A stretch of 64,000 nucleotides of DNA. Origin: JAAYUK01 sp964392915 (GTDB taxonomy: Bacteria; Nitrospirota; Thermodesulfovibrionia; Thermodesulfovibrionales; Dissulfurispiraceae). Location: positions 4,876 to 68,875 of the forward strand of contig CAYMRS010000009.1 in NCBI GenBank assembly GCA_964392915.1. Reading direction: 5' to 3'. A program made the position numbers and the translations under genes. Numbering within the stretch: the stretch's first letter is position 1; every line of letters starts with the position of its first letter. Of this stretch, positions 7,074-16,154 are shown one piece after another. The notes below the pieces were generated by a model that searched no databases, was not told the origin of the DNA, and saw only the letters and a list, made by a program, of their open reading frames with translations.

Positions 7074-9163
7074 TGCGTATTCCATTAACCTGGCTAAAAG
7101 AGTTTGTTGAAATCAGTGATACGCCGGAGGATCTGGCGCACCGGCTGACCATGTCGGGCTTTGAGGTCGAGGCGATTGAGCGTGTTGGCGCCGATGTGGT
7201 CTTTGAGGTGAATGTTACACCGAACCGGCCTGACTGCCTGAGTATTATCGGCATAGCTCGTGAGGTCGCGGCGCTGTATGGCACATCGGTGCATCTGCCG
7301 GATCTCAATATCGTATCAGAGGCGAAGGCGCTTGATTTCAATGTTGACATTCTCGACGCGGACCTCTGCAACCGATACGCGGGACGTATTGTCCGGAATG
7401 TGAAGATAGGACCGTCTCCCGACTGGATGAGGGATCGACTGGAGAAATGCGGCATCCGATCCATTAACAACGTTGTTGATGTGACAAACTATGTGCTGCT
7501 TGAGTTCGGCCATCCGTTGCATGCGTTTGACCTGAATCTTCTGAAAGGCAGTGTCATCAGGGTAGGCACGCCGCGCAGCGTTCTCCGGGCCGGCTCATCA
7601 ATGACGTTTGCCACGCTTGACGGCGTTGAACGCCAAATCGGACCCGATGTGCTGCTCATCTGGGACGCGGAAACTCCGGTAGCCATTGCCGGTGTTATGG
7701 GCGGATGTGACAGTGAGGTGAAAGAGGCCACGACCGACATCTTTATCGAAAGCGCGTACTTTGAGCCGACCTCGATCCGCCGGACATCCAGGGCGCTTGG
7801 CCTGAAAACCGAATCCTCCTACCGTTTTGAGCGCGGCACCGATATCAAAATCCTGAAAAAAGCGCTTGACCGCGCCGCCTTGATGGTCAAGGATCTCGCG
7901 CAGGGTGAAATTTACGGCAAACTGGATATTTATCCGAAAAGATGGCATCCTGCCGAGGTGAAGGTTCGGTATAACCGGGTCAACTGTTTTCTTGGGCTTG
8001 CTTTGACGCATGGGCAGATTCTCGACAGTCTGAAAGGTCTGAATCTTGAAGTTGTGGAGAATACCGGCGAGTTTTTTGTGGTGAAAGCCCCGCCGTATCG
8101 CCGCGATATTGCGATGGAAGAGGATGTCATCGAAGAAGTGGCGCGCATGTTCGGCTTTGACAATATTCTGCCGGAATTGCCGAGAACAACCTTCGGCGCG
8201 GATAAAACGGTCAGCAGTGCGGGCCGGATCATGCCGGTGAAACGCAAATTCCGCGCGGCTTTTCTGGTCTCGGGGTATACCGAAACGATTAATTACAGCT
8301 TTATCGGCCGGAGTGACCTTGATCTGCTCCGTCTCGGCAAGGACGATACGCGCAGAGACTGTGTGGCTGTGCAGAATCCGCTGCGCGATGAAGACGCGCT
8401 GATGCGGACCTGCATGGTTCCGTCGCTCCTGCGGAACCTGGTGACGAATGTCGCCCAGGGCAACCGGGAGTTTCAGCTTTTTGAGCAGTCGAGGGTGTTT
8501 CTCAGCCGCCCGGGTGAAGCGCTGCCCGAAGAGCGCGAACATCTGGCGGCGCTGATTTATCGTGAGAAGGTAAAGGGTCTCTATCGTGATGAGACACCGG
8601 ATTTTTTTCGCCTGAAAGGGCTGCTCGAGGCGCTGTTTGCCGATATGCGGGTTGCGGGCGTTTCCTGGAAGCGATCGACCGAACCGTTTCTGCATCCGGG
8701 CCAGTCGGCAGATATTGTTCTCGGCGGCACGAAGATAGGATTTGCCGGAGTGCTGTCACCGCTCGTCGTCAATGCGCTCGACATCAAGGCACAGAAATCT
8801 TCTGTCGTTGTTGTTGAGCTTGACCTGACCTCCCTGATGCCGCATCTCGGCACGGGAGCGGACTATCGGTCCATCGCGCGTTTTCCTTTTGTGGAGCGGG
8901 ACACGGCGCTTGTGGTGGATGCCGCGCTGGAGGCGGCATCCATACTTGAGCTCGTCCGTGCGTTTCGTTCCGACGTTATTGAGGAGACATCAATTTTTGA
9001 TGTCTATGAGGGAGCTTCCCTGGGCGAAGGCAAAAAAAGCGTTGCATTCAGTGTCCGCTACCGGGCGCTTGGTCGCACGCTGACGGATGATGAGGTGGAT
9101 GGAATGCATGCAGATCTGGTTCGTCATGTTTCCGAAAAAACGGGAGGTCAGATCCGGACCTGA
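7073..9163 (+). CDS. pheT: Phenylalanyl-tRNA synthetase beta subunit, short form
   Basis: Beta subunit of PheRS; edits mischarged tRNA and binds the anticodon. 696 residues against roughly 800 in most bacteria. After the N-terminal B1 segment (MRIPLTWLKEFVEI) the sequence passes almost directly into DVVFEVNVTPNRPDCLS, so the EMAP/OB-type tRNA-binding B2 domain is missing. B3/B4 editing, B5 (APPYRRDI, EEVARMFGFDNI), the core-like region and the C-terminal FDX-ACB anticodon domain (SIARFPFVERDTAL) are present. ATG overlaps the pheS stop by one base. Confidence 0.94.
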   Translation: MRIPLTWLKEFVEISDTPEDLAHRLTMSGFEVEAIERVGADVVFEVNVTPNRPDCLSIIGIAREVAALYGTSVHLPDLNIVSEAKALDFNVDILDADLCNRYAGRIVRNVKIGPSPDWMRDRLEKCGIRSINNVVDVTNYVLLEFGHPLHAFDLNLLKGSVIRVGTPRSVLRAGSSMTFATLDGVERQIGPDVLLIWDAETPVAIAGVMGGCDSEVKEATTDIFIESAYFEPTSIRRTSRALGLKTESSYRFERGTDIKILKKALDRAALMVKDLAQGEIYGKLDIYPKRWHPAEVKVRYNRVNCFLGLALTHGQILDSLKGLNLEVVENTGEFFVVKAPPYRRDIAMEEDVIEEVARMFGFDNILPELPRTTFGADKTVSSAGRIMPVKRKFRAAFLVSGYTETINYSFIGRSDLDLLRLGKDDTRRDCVAVQNPLRDEDALMRTCMVPSLLRNLVTNVAQGNREFQLFEQSRVFLSRPGEALPEEREHLAALIYREKVKGLYRDETPDFFRLKGLLEALFADMRVAGVSWKRSTEPFLHPGQSADIVLGGTKIGFAGVLSPLVVNALDIKAQKSSVVVVELDLTSLMPHLGTGADYRSIARFPFVERDTALVVDAALEAASILELVRAFRSDVIEETSIFDVYEGASLGEGKKSVAFSVRYRALGRTLTDDEVDGMHADLVRHVSEKTGGQIRT

Positions 9164-9180
9164 AAAGGGCAGGCGTTCAA

Positions 9181-9218
9181 AAAAAATCTCCGCCGCCGGG
9201 CACGGCGGAGATTTTTTT
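9181..9218 (+). terminator. Rho-independent terminator after pheT
   Basis: Stem AAATCTCCGCCG (9184-9195) with its complement at 9203-9214, loop CCGGGCA, then a run of T to 9218. It closes the translation block. Confidence 0.9.
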
Positions 9219-9335
9219 ATCCCGGAATGTCATTCGGCATGGCAGGACATGGGGGCTGGTCATTCCCGAACGGTGTCCTGTGCTGTTTGCCGAGGTATTC
9301 TGCGGTCACGCACCTTCGCCGCCGAATAAAGCCGC

Positions 9336-9539
9336 TTAAGAAGCCTCCGCCACCGGGTATCCGGCCTTTTCAACCGCTTTTTTGACGGCATCTACGGAAA
9401 GCTTCGCTTCATCAATTTCGACGGTCGCGCTGCCGACAACCACATCAGCTCTGATGACGCCCAGGACATCGAGAGCCTTTTTCACGCGATTCACGCAATG
9501 CCCGCAGCTCATGCCCGAAATCTTCAATGTGACAGTCAT
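9336..9539 (-). CDS. Heavy-metal-associated (HMA) domain protein, CopZ-like
   Basis: 67-residue ferredoxin-like HMA domain: TLKISGMSCGHC near the N-terminus carries the MxCxxC metal-binding motif, and KAVEKAGYPV closes the fold. Such proteins carry Cu(I) or a similar soft metal in the cytoplasm. The start is the ATG at 9539, eight bases after GGGAGG; a TTG one codon upstream is a weaker choice. No metal ATPase is next to it in the window, so its partner is not visible. Confidence 0.85.
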   Translation of the reverse strand: MTVTLKISGMSCGHCVNRVKKALDVLGVIRADVVVGSATVEIDEAKLSVDAVKKAVEKAGYPVAEAS

Positions 9540-9608
9540 CAATGAATCCTCCCGAGATGAGATAAGCAGTGAACGTCTGCCGAGTGTTTATGTGACGGCC
9601 TGACGCTT

Positions 9609-10460
9609 CTATTGATATACCACAACGTCCTTGCCGATGACATGCTCAATAATTTCTCTTGACGTTTCTTCAACCGACTTGTTTGTCGTGTTGACGACTT
9701 TCCACTGCCGGTGTTTCCTGAGAAGTTCTTCCACATATTCGGCCTCTTCATATATGCGCTTCAGGCTCGTATAGGTATTGTCGGACGTATGCGCATGATG
9801 CAGCCGCGCAAGACGCACTTTCTGTAAAACATCAGGCTCCATCTTGAGGCAGACAATCTTTCCCTGGTCAGTTTCAAAAAGCGTATCAGGAAGCGAAATA
9901 GGCGGTGTAATGGGGATGTTTATCACCTTGTATCCCTGTTGGGCAAGGAAGAAAGATGTCGGCGTCTTGGATGTGCGCGAAAGCCCTACAATAATAATAT
10001 CAGCAGCATCGAGGCGCTCGATGCTTTTGCCGTCATCATGCAGAATCGAGAACTCAATCGCTTCAATGCGGCGGAAATAGTGTTCGTTCACCTTCCGCAG
10101 GAGCGTCGGCTTTTCAAGCGGCGCTCCGCCGAGATATGAGGAGAGCACGCCAATGAGCGGACCAAGAATGTCGAAATGAACGATATGATTGCGCACGCAG
10201 TATTGATGCACGTAGAGGCGGATGCTTTTTTTGACGAAGGTGAAGGCCACAAACGCATTCTTCTTTTTCGCATCGGCCAGGATGCCCCTGACAGTCTCCC
10301 GGGACTCCACGCGTGAATGAATCGTGAATGTAACCTTCTGGTCATGAAACTGCACAAGGGCGGCACGCAGAAGGTCTATACCGCTCTGGCCGGTGCCGTC
10401 GGAAAGAATGAAAATTTTCTTCATGGGAGAGCCGCTCTCTGCCGTTTCATTGGTTATCAT
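9609..10460 (-). CDS. ppsR: Pyruvate, phosphate dikinase / PEP synthase regulatory protein (DUF299)
   Basis: Bifunctional kinase/pyrophosphorylase that switches PPDK or PEP synthase off and on by phosphorylating a Thr next to the catalytic His. Up to 283 residues. FILSDGTGQSG lies at the N-terminus, and the P-loop-like DIIIVGLSRTSKTPTSFFLA in the centre is diagnostic. Translation may instead start at the ATG at 10424 (MKKIFILSDG), which matches the family N-terminus better. A possible target, the dikinase-like protein at 22.4-25.0 kb, keeps the Thr two residues before its His. Confidence 0.9.
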   Translation of the reverse strand: MITNETAESGSPMKKIFILSDGTGQSGIDLLRAALVQFHDQKVTFTIHSRVESRETVRGILADAKKKNAFVAFTFVKKSIRLYVHQYCVRNHIVHFDILGPLIGVLSSYLGGAPLEKPTLLRKVNEHYFRRIEAIEFSILHDDGKSIERLDAADIIIVGLSRTSKTPTSFFLAQQGYKVINIPITPPISLPDTLFETDQGKIVCLKMEPDVLQKVRLARLHHAHTSDNTYTSLKRIYEEAEYVEELLRKHRQWKVVNTTNKSVEETSREIIEHVIGKDVVVYQ

Positions 10461-10555
10461 GGGCTATAGTTTAGCAATCCTTCTGTGATTAATGCCATAG
10501 GCTGCAGCATCAAATCCTTTTATTTGCCGTATAAGTTGTTATACAATAGCCGCAT

Positions 10556-11848
10556 ATGCCAAGAATCCTCGTTATATCCGACTCAAAAGAGATCGAAAGC
10601 CTTCTGAAGCCCTACTGCTCGCAATGTACCGTCCTGGGGAGCAGGCTCCGGAGCACGCTGCCGGACGGCAGCCTGCTTGACCAGTATGATATCGCCTTTG
10701 TCGACCTTTCATCTGAAGACTGGCGTGAACGCATGATTACGCTTCGGCAGCGTCTTCCCGTCGTCGCCTTCTCCGCCGCCGATATCGCGGTTGCGGTTGA
10801 GGCAATGCAGCTCGGCGCAAGCGACATTGTTGAGAAAGTGCTTACTCGCAAAGCTATTGAGCAGATTATCTCGAAACACAAGCGCAAGTTTCTGACGCAC
10901 AGCGAAGGCTTCGACGAGATTATCGGGAAAAGCGTGCTTATGCAAAATGTCTTCAGCCTCATCAAAAAGGCGGCGCTGACGGAGAGCAACGTGCTCATTA
11001 CCGGAGAGAGCGGTACCGGCAAGGAGCCGGTCGCCCGCGCCATCCACCGCTGGAGCCCGCGCAAACAGAAATCCTTTATGACGATTAATTGCAGCGCCAT
11101 CCCGGATACGCTGCTCGAATCAGAACTGTTCGGCTTTGAAAAGGGCTCATTTACCGGAGCGAACTATACCAAGAAAGGCATTCTTGAACTGACTGATGGC
11201 GGAACCGTTTTTTTTGACGAAATCGGCGATGTCTCCCCGCTTTTTCAGACAAAGGTACTCAGGGTGATTCAGGAGGGAGAGTTCATGCGGGTCGGCGGCG
11301 CGCGGACCCACCATGTCGATGTCAGGTTTATTACGGCTACCAACAGGGAGCTGAAGGCGCTCTGCAAAAAGGGTACGTTTCGTGAAGACCTTTACTACCG
11401 GCTGAACGTCATCAATATTCATCTGCCGACCCTGCGCCAGCGCATGGAGGATGTGCCGCTCCTCGTGAATCACTTTATCGTGAAGCACGCTCCAAAGCGC
11501 AAGGACATCATGATTCGCGACATTTCCGACGACGCGCTCGGCATACTCATGAACTATCCGTATCCGGGAAATGTGCGCGAACTGGAGAACATTATCGAGC
11601 ATGCGGTTTCTTTTACCAGCGGACCGGAGATTGTCCCTTCAAGCCTGCCGCAGTTTCTCCAGCAGACGCCTCCCAAAAAGCGCAGTGCGACTCCCAAAAT
11701 GCGTGAAGCGGTCGCCTCCTATGAAAAAGAGCTCATCTGGTCGGCACTTCAGGAGGCGCGCGGCAACATTTCAAAGGCCGCGCAGATTCTCGGCATTTAT
11801 CGTCAGCAGCTCCAGCGCAAGATTAAGCAACTCCGCATTGCAACTTAA
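10556..11848 (+). CDS. Sigma-54-dependent transcriptional activator, NtrC type, with atypical receiver
   Basis: 430 residues. The N-terminal receiver-like domain (1-115) has one candidate phospho-acceptor Asp (FVDL, about 50), but the usual N-terminal acidic pair is reduced (ISDSKE) and no K-P pair is seen, so phosphorylation is doubtful. AAA+ domain: Walker A GESGTGKE, sigma-54-contact loop GSFTGA (usual GAFTGA), Walker B TVFFDEIGD, then a Fis-type HTH (GNISKAAQILGI). It activates sigma-54 promoters; one candidate is at 16.56 kb. Divergent from ppsR. Confidence 0.92.
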   Translation: MPRILVISDSKEIESLLKPYCSQCTVLGSRLRSTLPDGSLLDQYDIAFVDLSSEDWRERMITLRQRLPVVAFSAADIAVAVEAMQLGASDIVEKVLTRKAIEQIISKHKRKFLTHSEGFDEIIGKSVLMQNVFSLIKKAALTESNVLITGESGTGKEPVARAIHRWSPRKQKSFMTINCSAIPDTLLESELFGFEKGSFTGANYTKKGILELTDGGTVFFDEIGDVSPLFQTKVLRVIQEGEFMRVGGARTHHVDVRFITATNRELKALCKKGTFREDLYYRLNVINIHLPTLRQRMEDVPLLVNHFIVKHAPKRKDIMIRDISDDALGILMNYPYPGNVRELENIIEHAVSFTSGPEIVPSSLPQFLQQTPPKKRSATPKMREAVASYEKELIWSALQEARGNISKAAQILGIYRQQLQRKIKQLRIAT

Positions 11849-11851
11849 TAC

Positions 11852-11892
11852 TACAAAGCAACTGATCGTTGCTTTGTATGGTATTGTTTTTT
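11852..11892 (+). terminator. Probable terminator after the sigma-54 activator
   Basis: Perfect 11-bp inverted repeat TACAAAGCAAC (11852-11862) / 11868-11878 with loop TGATC, then a T-rich stretch ending in TTTTTT about eight bases later. The displaced T run lowers certainty. Confidence 0.6.
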
Positions 11893-12096
11893 AAGCATTC
11901 CTCCTCTCCATTCCGTCTTAATGCAACATCATGATGCCATAACATCCTTATCACCGGTCTTTATAAAGATATGTTTACTGAAAAAACAAAGAGTTCCTCT
12001 TTTGGCATCTCTATTGCATACTAACTCCCTGACGTTTGAACTGGCCGCACAATGCATCTGCCTCGGAATGAAAATGAGCCAGAAAGGGAAGCACAT

Positions 12097-12834
12097 ATGA
12101 TTGAAGTGGTGGTTGATCGGAACAGTCACGAAAAGCTCTATGTGCAGATCTATGACATTGTGAAGCGCAAAATAGCAAAGGGTGAGTGGCTGGTCAGCTC
12201 CGTTATTCCATCAGAAGATGAGCTCTGCCGGATGTTCAACGTCAGCAAGGCGACGGTCCGGCTCGCCATCACCGATCTCGTGCGGGACGGCTACCTGAAG
12301 CGTCAGCAGGGGAAAGGCACGTATGTAAGAAGCTCGGCCCCGCATCTCGGCATGACGATTCGCACGCGCTTTGCGGAGGATACCTTTGGCGCCGGGCTGC
12401 GGCTGAAGCGCGAGATTGTGAAGCGCACTGCCGACGAGTCGAACGGCGAAGCGAAGCGCTACCTGCATGACGGAGGACCGGTCCTGCATGTTCAGTGCCG
12501 CGGCACCATACAGGGCGAACCGGTCTGCTGTGAGGATATGTATGTATCTTTCCGGCTTGTCCCGGGAATAGAGCAGGCCGATTTGACGGCGCAGCCGTTT
12601 TTTGATGCCATCCAGGAGCGCGCGCCCCGCAAGATTGCAAAGGTTGTGCAGTCGGTGGATATTGTCAAGACAAAAGGCGATGTGGCTGAATTCCTCGGGG
12701 TGAGAGATGGAGCCAGTTCTATTGCGGTTTACCGCATTTTTATAGATTGTGATGACAATACGCTTGCCTTTGTGAAACTGATCGGCAAGGTAGGCAAGTA
12801 TAAATTACACAACGAATTTGAACGGATACTGTAG
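12097..12834 (+). CDS. GntR-family transcriptional regulator with UTRA ligand domain
   Basis: 245 residues from the ATG at 12097, behind AAAGGGA; an in-frame ATG at 12052 would add 15 residues of weak character. N-terminal winged HTH (about 10-75; YVQIYDIVKRKIAKG, IPSEDELCRMFNVSKATVRLAITDLVRDGYLKRQQGKGTYV), then a C-terminal UTRA-type effector domain (about 90-240). It probably responds to a small molecule. It stands directly upstream of the TauE/SafE operon on the same strand and may control it; that is inference from position. Confidence 0.88.
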   Translation: MIEVVVDRNSHEKLYVQIYDIVKRKIAKGEWLVSSVIPSEDELCRMFNVSKATVRLAITDLVRDGYLKRQQGKGTYVRSSAPHLGMTIRTRFAEDTFGAGLRLKREIVKRTADESNGEAKRYLHDGGPVLHVQCRGTIQGEPVCCEDMYVSFRLVPGIEQADLTAQPFFDAIQERAPRKIAKVVQSVDIVKTKGDVAEFLGVRDGASSIAVYRIFIDCDDNTLAFVKLIGKVGKYKLHNEFERIL

Positions 12835-12869
12835 AATAGATGGCGCAAGAGTTTTGTATATTAAGATTA

Positions 12870-13008
12870 TGCCTTCCGCCCGTTACGGCGGGTGGGGGCG
12901 AAGGGGGGGCAAGGAGGTGAGGAACGGCTGGTAACAGGATGAGTCCCGCGAGGAGACATTGACGCAGTTGCTTCGCACTTGTAAAGAAGCTTGAATAAGG
13001 AGGAAAGA
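12870..13008 (+). other. GC-rich leader region upstream of the first TauE operon
   Basis: About 140 bases with dense short inverted repeats (CCGCC-N6-GGCGG near 12873, GCTTC-N11-GAAGC near 12970) and purine-rich runs, ending at the AAGGAGG that serves the next gene. I see no known riboswitch signature. It may be a structured 5' leader. Confidence 0.3.
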
Positions 13009-13011
13009 AAA

Positions 13012-13296
13012 ATGCTCAAAATGTACTCACTGTTAGTAGTGGCCCTGGCGATGCTCCCTCAGATTGCTTTTGCTGCCTCAGACAAGTCGCCGCCTATCGT
13101 CATCGTGGCCGACACGCGGAAATTCACGGGATGGGAAGCATGGTTCACCAATCTGTATAATGAAAGCCACATTTATTTTGCGCTGCTGACCGTAGCGATT
13201 ATTCCGATTGTCGGCGTACTGCTCGGGTTGATTGCAGACGTCGTCATGAGCCGCATCGGTATTGACCTGAAGTCCAGAGATCTGGCAGAGCACTAA
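13012..13296 (+). CDS. Small exported membrane protein of the TauE operon
   Basis: 94 residues. Start at ATG 13012 behind AAGGAGG. The N-terminal signal peptide has a likely cut after AFA (about 21-23). A soluble segment of about 35 residues (VVADTRKFTGWEAWF) and one membrane helix (YFALLTVAIIPIVGVLLGLIA) follow, with a short charged tail. It is 25 bases from the TauE gene, whose product probably works with it. I do not recognise the family; similar small proteins occur beside TauE genes of sulfate reducers as far as I recall. Confidence 0.75.
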   Translation: MLKMYSLLVVALAMLPQIAFAASDKSPPIVIVADTRKFTGWEAWFTNLYNESHIYFALLTVAIIPIVGVLLGLIADVVMSRIGIDLKSRDLAEH

Positions 13297-13320
13297 AACC
13301 GGGTTAGAGGAGGTTAATTT

Positions 13321-14376
13321 ATGGAGTTTTTATATGTTCTTATGCCTATCTCGGGCGTTACGATATTCTGGCCCGGGTTGATTATCCTTGGGCTGGGCGT
13401 CGGCATCATCGGCGGCTTTTTTGGAATGGGCGGCGCCTGGATGATTACGCCGGGACTGAATATTCTCGGCTTCCCCATGGCGTTTGCCATCGGCACCGAC
13501 ATTGCGCACATGGCGGGGAAATCACTCGTTTCGACCATGCGCCACGGAAAGTTCGGCAACGTTGACTATAAGCTCGGCGTCATCATGATTGTCGGCACCG
13601 TCTTAGGGTTTGAGGCCGGCGCCCAGATGATTATGTGGTTTGAGCGAATCGGCAAGGTCGAACTGTATGTCCGCTGGATGTATGTCTGTCTTCTCACCCT
13701 GATCGCATGGACGGTCTTTCACGACGTCAACAAAAGAAGACAGAAGGACAGGGCGGCAAAGGCTGCCGGCAAAGAGGTCGATAAGCTCGCCACCGGCATT
13801 GAGTGGCACAAGACGATTCACAAACTGAGAATACCGCCGATGGTCAATTTGCAGGTTTCCGGATTTGTCGTATCGATCTGGGTGCCGATACTTCTCAGCT
13901 TTCTGACCGGATGGCTCGCCGGCATTCTCGGCATCGGCGGCGGTCTGATCCGCATGCCCATGCTGATTTACCTTATGGGTTGTCCGACGCACATCGCGGT
14001 CGGCACCGATCTCTTTGAGGTCATGATATCCGGCCTTTACGGGGCGGGCACCTATACCTATAAGGGCAGAACCGAGCTGGTCGCCGCCATGATCATGCTC
14101 GTCGGCGCTTCTATCGGTGCGCAGGTCGGAACCGTCGCCACGAAGTACATCAAGGGCTACGGCATACGAATCGCATTCGGCATAGCGGTCATGGGATGCA
14201 ACATTTCCATTATCATGAAGCTCATTCCGCGATATGTGGACGGCACCAAGGCGTTCACGGATGCGGCGTCCACCGTCCTGATTCTCGGGCTGGTGAGCGC
14301 TCTTTCCCTGTACATTTTTGTGAAAATGATCCTGGGTGCGCGAGCTGAGATTGCACAGAAGAAAGGGAGGGCATAA
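13321..14376 (+). CDS. TauE/SafE-family sulfite/sulfonate exporter-like permease (copy 1)
   Basis: 351 residues, inner-membrane protein of about eight helices in two halves. Each half begins with the glycine-rich family motif: GIIGGFFGMGGAWMITPGLN (about 22-41) and GILGIGGGLIRMPML (about 200-214), each followed by an AxGTD motif (FAIGTDIAHM, HIAVGTDLFE). A charged cytoplasmic loop of about 50 residues separates the halves. The family exports sulfite or sulfur-containing organic anions; the substrate here is inferred. SD AGGAGG. It lies in an operon with a signal-peptide protein and a lipoprotein. Confidence 0.88.
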   Translation: MEFLYVLMPISGVTIFWPGLIILGLGVGIIGGFFGMGGAWMITPGLNILGFPMAFAIGTDIAHMAGKSLVSTMRHGKFGNVDYKLGVIMIVGTVLGFEAGAQMIMWFERIGKVELYVRWMYVCLLTLIAWTVFHDVNKRRQKDRAAKAAGKEVDKLATGIEWHKTIHKLRIPPMVNLQVSGFVVSIWVPILLSFLTGWLAGILGIGGGLIRMPMLIYLMGCPTHIAVGTDLFEVMISGLYGAGTYTYKGRTELVAAMIMLVGASIGAQVGTVATKYIKGYGIRIAFGIAVMGCNISIIMKLIPRYVDGTKAFTDAASTVLILGLVSALSLYIFVKMILGARAEIAQKKGRA

Positions 14377-14378
14377 CC

Positions 14379-14990
14379 ATGAAGAACGGGTTCAGGTTTC
14401 TTAAAAAACTCTGTCTGATTGCACTGCCGGCAATCCTTTTCATTGCGTTTGTCTCAGGGTGCGGGGAGCTCGGCCAGGTCGATCAGGGTCGAGTTGTAGA
14501 ATATGACAAGGCAAAGAATATAGCCGTCCTCATTCAGGACAAGAAGGCGGACCCGGGCAATCCGGACTACAACACCCTGCCGCCTCACGCCTATGAGTTA
14601 CCGACGGATCCCATGGAAATGGGCGCCGCGCCGAAGGCAGGATACAGAATGAAGATCGATACCGTGAAAAATCAGATCACCATTTTCGACCCCGCTACTC
14701 AGGGCTTCAAGGTTATCGACTTCAAGCTTGTGGACAAAAAGGAGAACATCGACCGGGAAAATGCCCTGGTGAAAGGCAAGAAGTTCCCGGAAGTGAACAA
14801 GGAGAAGAAGACCGTCACGCTTTATTCCGCACGGCAGAAGCAGCTCATCGTCTTTTCGCCGCCGGATGAGTACCTTGCCCTGCCTGACAAGACATGGGAT
14901 GCGGGTGATGAGGTCCGCGTCTACTACAAGGAGACCGGCAAGGCTCTCAGGTTCATGAACATCACAAGAACGGATATTTTCAAGAAATAG
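14379..14990 (+). CDS. Lipoprotein of the TauE operon, unknown function
   Basis: 203 residues. N-terminal signal with lipobox FVSGC (Cys at about 28), so a lipid-anchored periplasmic or outer-membrane protein. The mature part is rich in Lys/Asp and beta-type segments, with three short repeats of a V/I-x-Y/F-D-x-A/P-x-x pattern (VVEYDKAKNI, ITIFDPATQG). It starts two bases after the TauE stop, so it is coupled to it. I recall a domain of unknown function of this size beside TauE genes in Desulfovibrio, but cannot confirm it. A terminator follows. Confidence 0.78.
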   Translation: MKNGFRFLKKLCLIALPAILFIAFVSGCGELGQVDQGRVVEYDKAKNIAVLIQDKKADPGNPDYNTLPPHAYELPTDPMEMGAAPKAGYRMKIDTVKNQITIFDPATQGFKVIDFKLVDKKENIDRENALVKGKKFPEVNKEKKTVTLYSARQKQLIVFSPPDEYLALPDKTWDAGDEVRVYYKETGKALRFMNITRTDIFKK

Positions 14991-15013
14991 CCTCACCGTT
15001 TTTTCTGTTGTGC

Positions 15014-15048
15014 TCTTCCCCCGGCCGAAAGGCCGGGGGAAGATTTTT
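15014..15048 (+). terminator. Rho-independent terminator after the lipoprotein gene
   Basis: Perfect 13-bp stem TCTTCCCCCGGCC (15014-15026) / 15031-15043 closed by a GAAA tetraloop and followed by TTTTT. Confidence 0.92.
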
Positions 15049-15100
15049 GTCTGTGGTAAACTATTCATACTATCTCATGCCGGAGGAGTCGCGCTTTCTC

Positions 15101-15322
15101 ATGAACATGAAGCAAAAAATAGCGGTTGTGATCATCGACGTATTGATAATTGCCGAGCTCTGCATAGCCATGTATTTCGCGGTCAGAGATCCTGAGGATT
15201 TCAATGCGGTTTTCTTCAAAGTCTTTCTCGGCATGTTCATCCCTACGCTTGCTGTCGGCATTCCGCTTGTCAGAAAGCTCAAATCACCGCAGGCGGAAGC
15301 CCAGGAAGAGGTGAAGTCTTGA
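15101..15322 (+). CDS. Small two-helix membrane protein, unknown function
   Basis: 73 residues from ATG 15101; earlier in-frame ATGs at 15077 and further upstream run into the terminator hairpin. GGAGGAG lies 14 bases upstream, a little far. Two hydrophobic helices (KIAVVIIDVLIIAELCIAMYF and a second around FLGMFIPTLAVGIPLV) and a charged C-terminus. Its TGA overlaps the TTG start of the next gene, so the two are translationally coupled. No family recognised. Confidence 0.65.
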   Translation: MNMKQKIAVVIIDVLIIAELCIAMYFAVRDPEDFNAVFFKVFLGMFIPTLAVGIPLVRKLKSPQAEAQEEVKS

Positions 15323-16104
15323 GTCCTGAGCAGCTGATCGGGATAAGAAAAAAAGCCAGAAAAATAGGCGCTGTTTTTTTCATCCTGTTTTTCGTCTCGC
15401 TGCTCGACGCGTGCGTCGCCAATCTGAGAGAGCCCCTGCATGTCTATAATATTCTTCCGGGACAGACCGTCAACGCCAACGGTCCGGTTGATCCGAAAAT
15501 CAGGCATGCGGGGGAGCTTGCGCAGAGCAGCCCGTCGGAGAAGGTGGTGCTCGCGATCGATGAAACCAAGTCAGGGTACTGGCTTGGCGGCAACATGTGG
15601 ACGGGTGTCGTCACGACCGCCGCAGATGTGTCGCCCGGCAGTTACGATATAGCCGTGTTCCCGAAAGGGGAGACGGATGCCAAGAAGCATTTTGTGTTTC
15701 GCGTTGTCGTGCATAAGGATTACGCGAGTCTTCGCGGGAGCTTTCTGTCCCTCTTGCAGAGGAATACCGGAGTTGCTCCGTGGCTTGGTGCGCTGCTCTG
15801 TCTCCTGTCGGCAGGTCTCAGCATGGGGGCTGTTTTTTTGATGTCGCAGAAAATCGAGACATTGCTGGCAGCCGAGGGGAAGGCTGAAATCTATCGGATC
15901 GTGCATGGAGAGAATGTGTACGAGGTAGCATTCGCTCTCGGCTCTCGGCACGGCTTACAGCCGGAAGCGCTCGTGTTTCTTCTGGATGCGGATGGTCGCC
16001 ATAGAGCTACAGCAGTGGTCAAGAAAGTATTTGAAGGAGATTCCCTGGCGTTTGTCGGTGTTGAAGTGTCTGTTAAAGACGGTGATATTGTCTCATTGCG
16101 GTAG
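15319..16104 (+). CDS. Membrane protein with exported middle domain, unknown function
   Basis: 261 residues, TTG start overlapping the previous stop, with GAGGTG five bases upstream. An N-terminal helix (about 15-35) ends in LLDACVAN, which resembles a weak lipobox. An exported beta-rich domain follows (about 35-145), then a second helix (WLGALLCLLSAGLSMGAVFLM) and a C-terminal soluble domain (about 185-261). A periplasmic sensing or binding role is possible but not shown. It is part of the TauE-associated gene group. Confidence 0.68.
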   Translation: MSPEQLIGIRKKARKIGAVFFILFFVSLLDACVANLREPLHVYNILPGQTVNANGPVDPKIRHAGELAQSSPSEKVVLAIDETKSGYWLGGNMWTGVVTTAADVSPGSYDIAVFPKGETDAKKHFVFRVVVHKDYASLRGSFLSLLQRNTGVAPWLGALLCLLSAGLSMGAVFLMSQKIETLLAAEGKAEIYRIVHGENVYEVAFALGSRHGLQPEALVFLLDADGRHRATAVVKKVFEGDSLAFVGVEVSVKDGDIVSLR

Positions 16105-16154
16105 CTGCGCCGCTGCAGTGCTGCACAGTAAACTTCGATAAAGGAGTACGGCAT

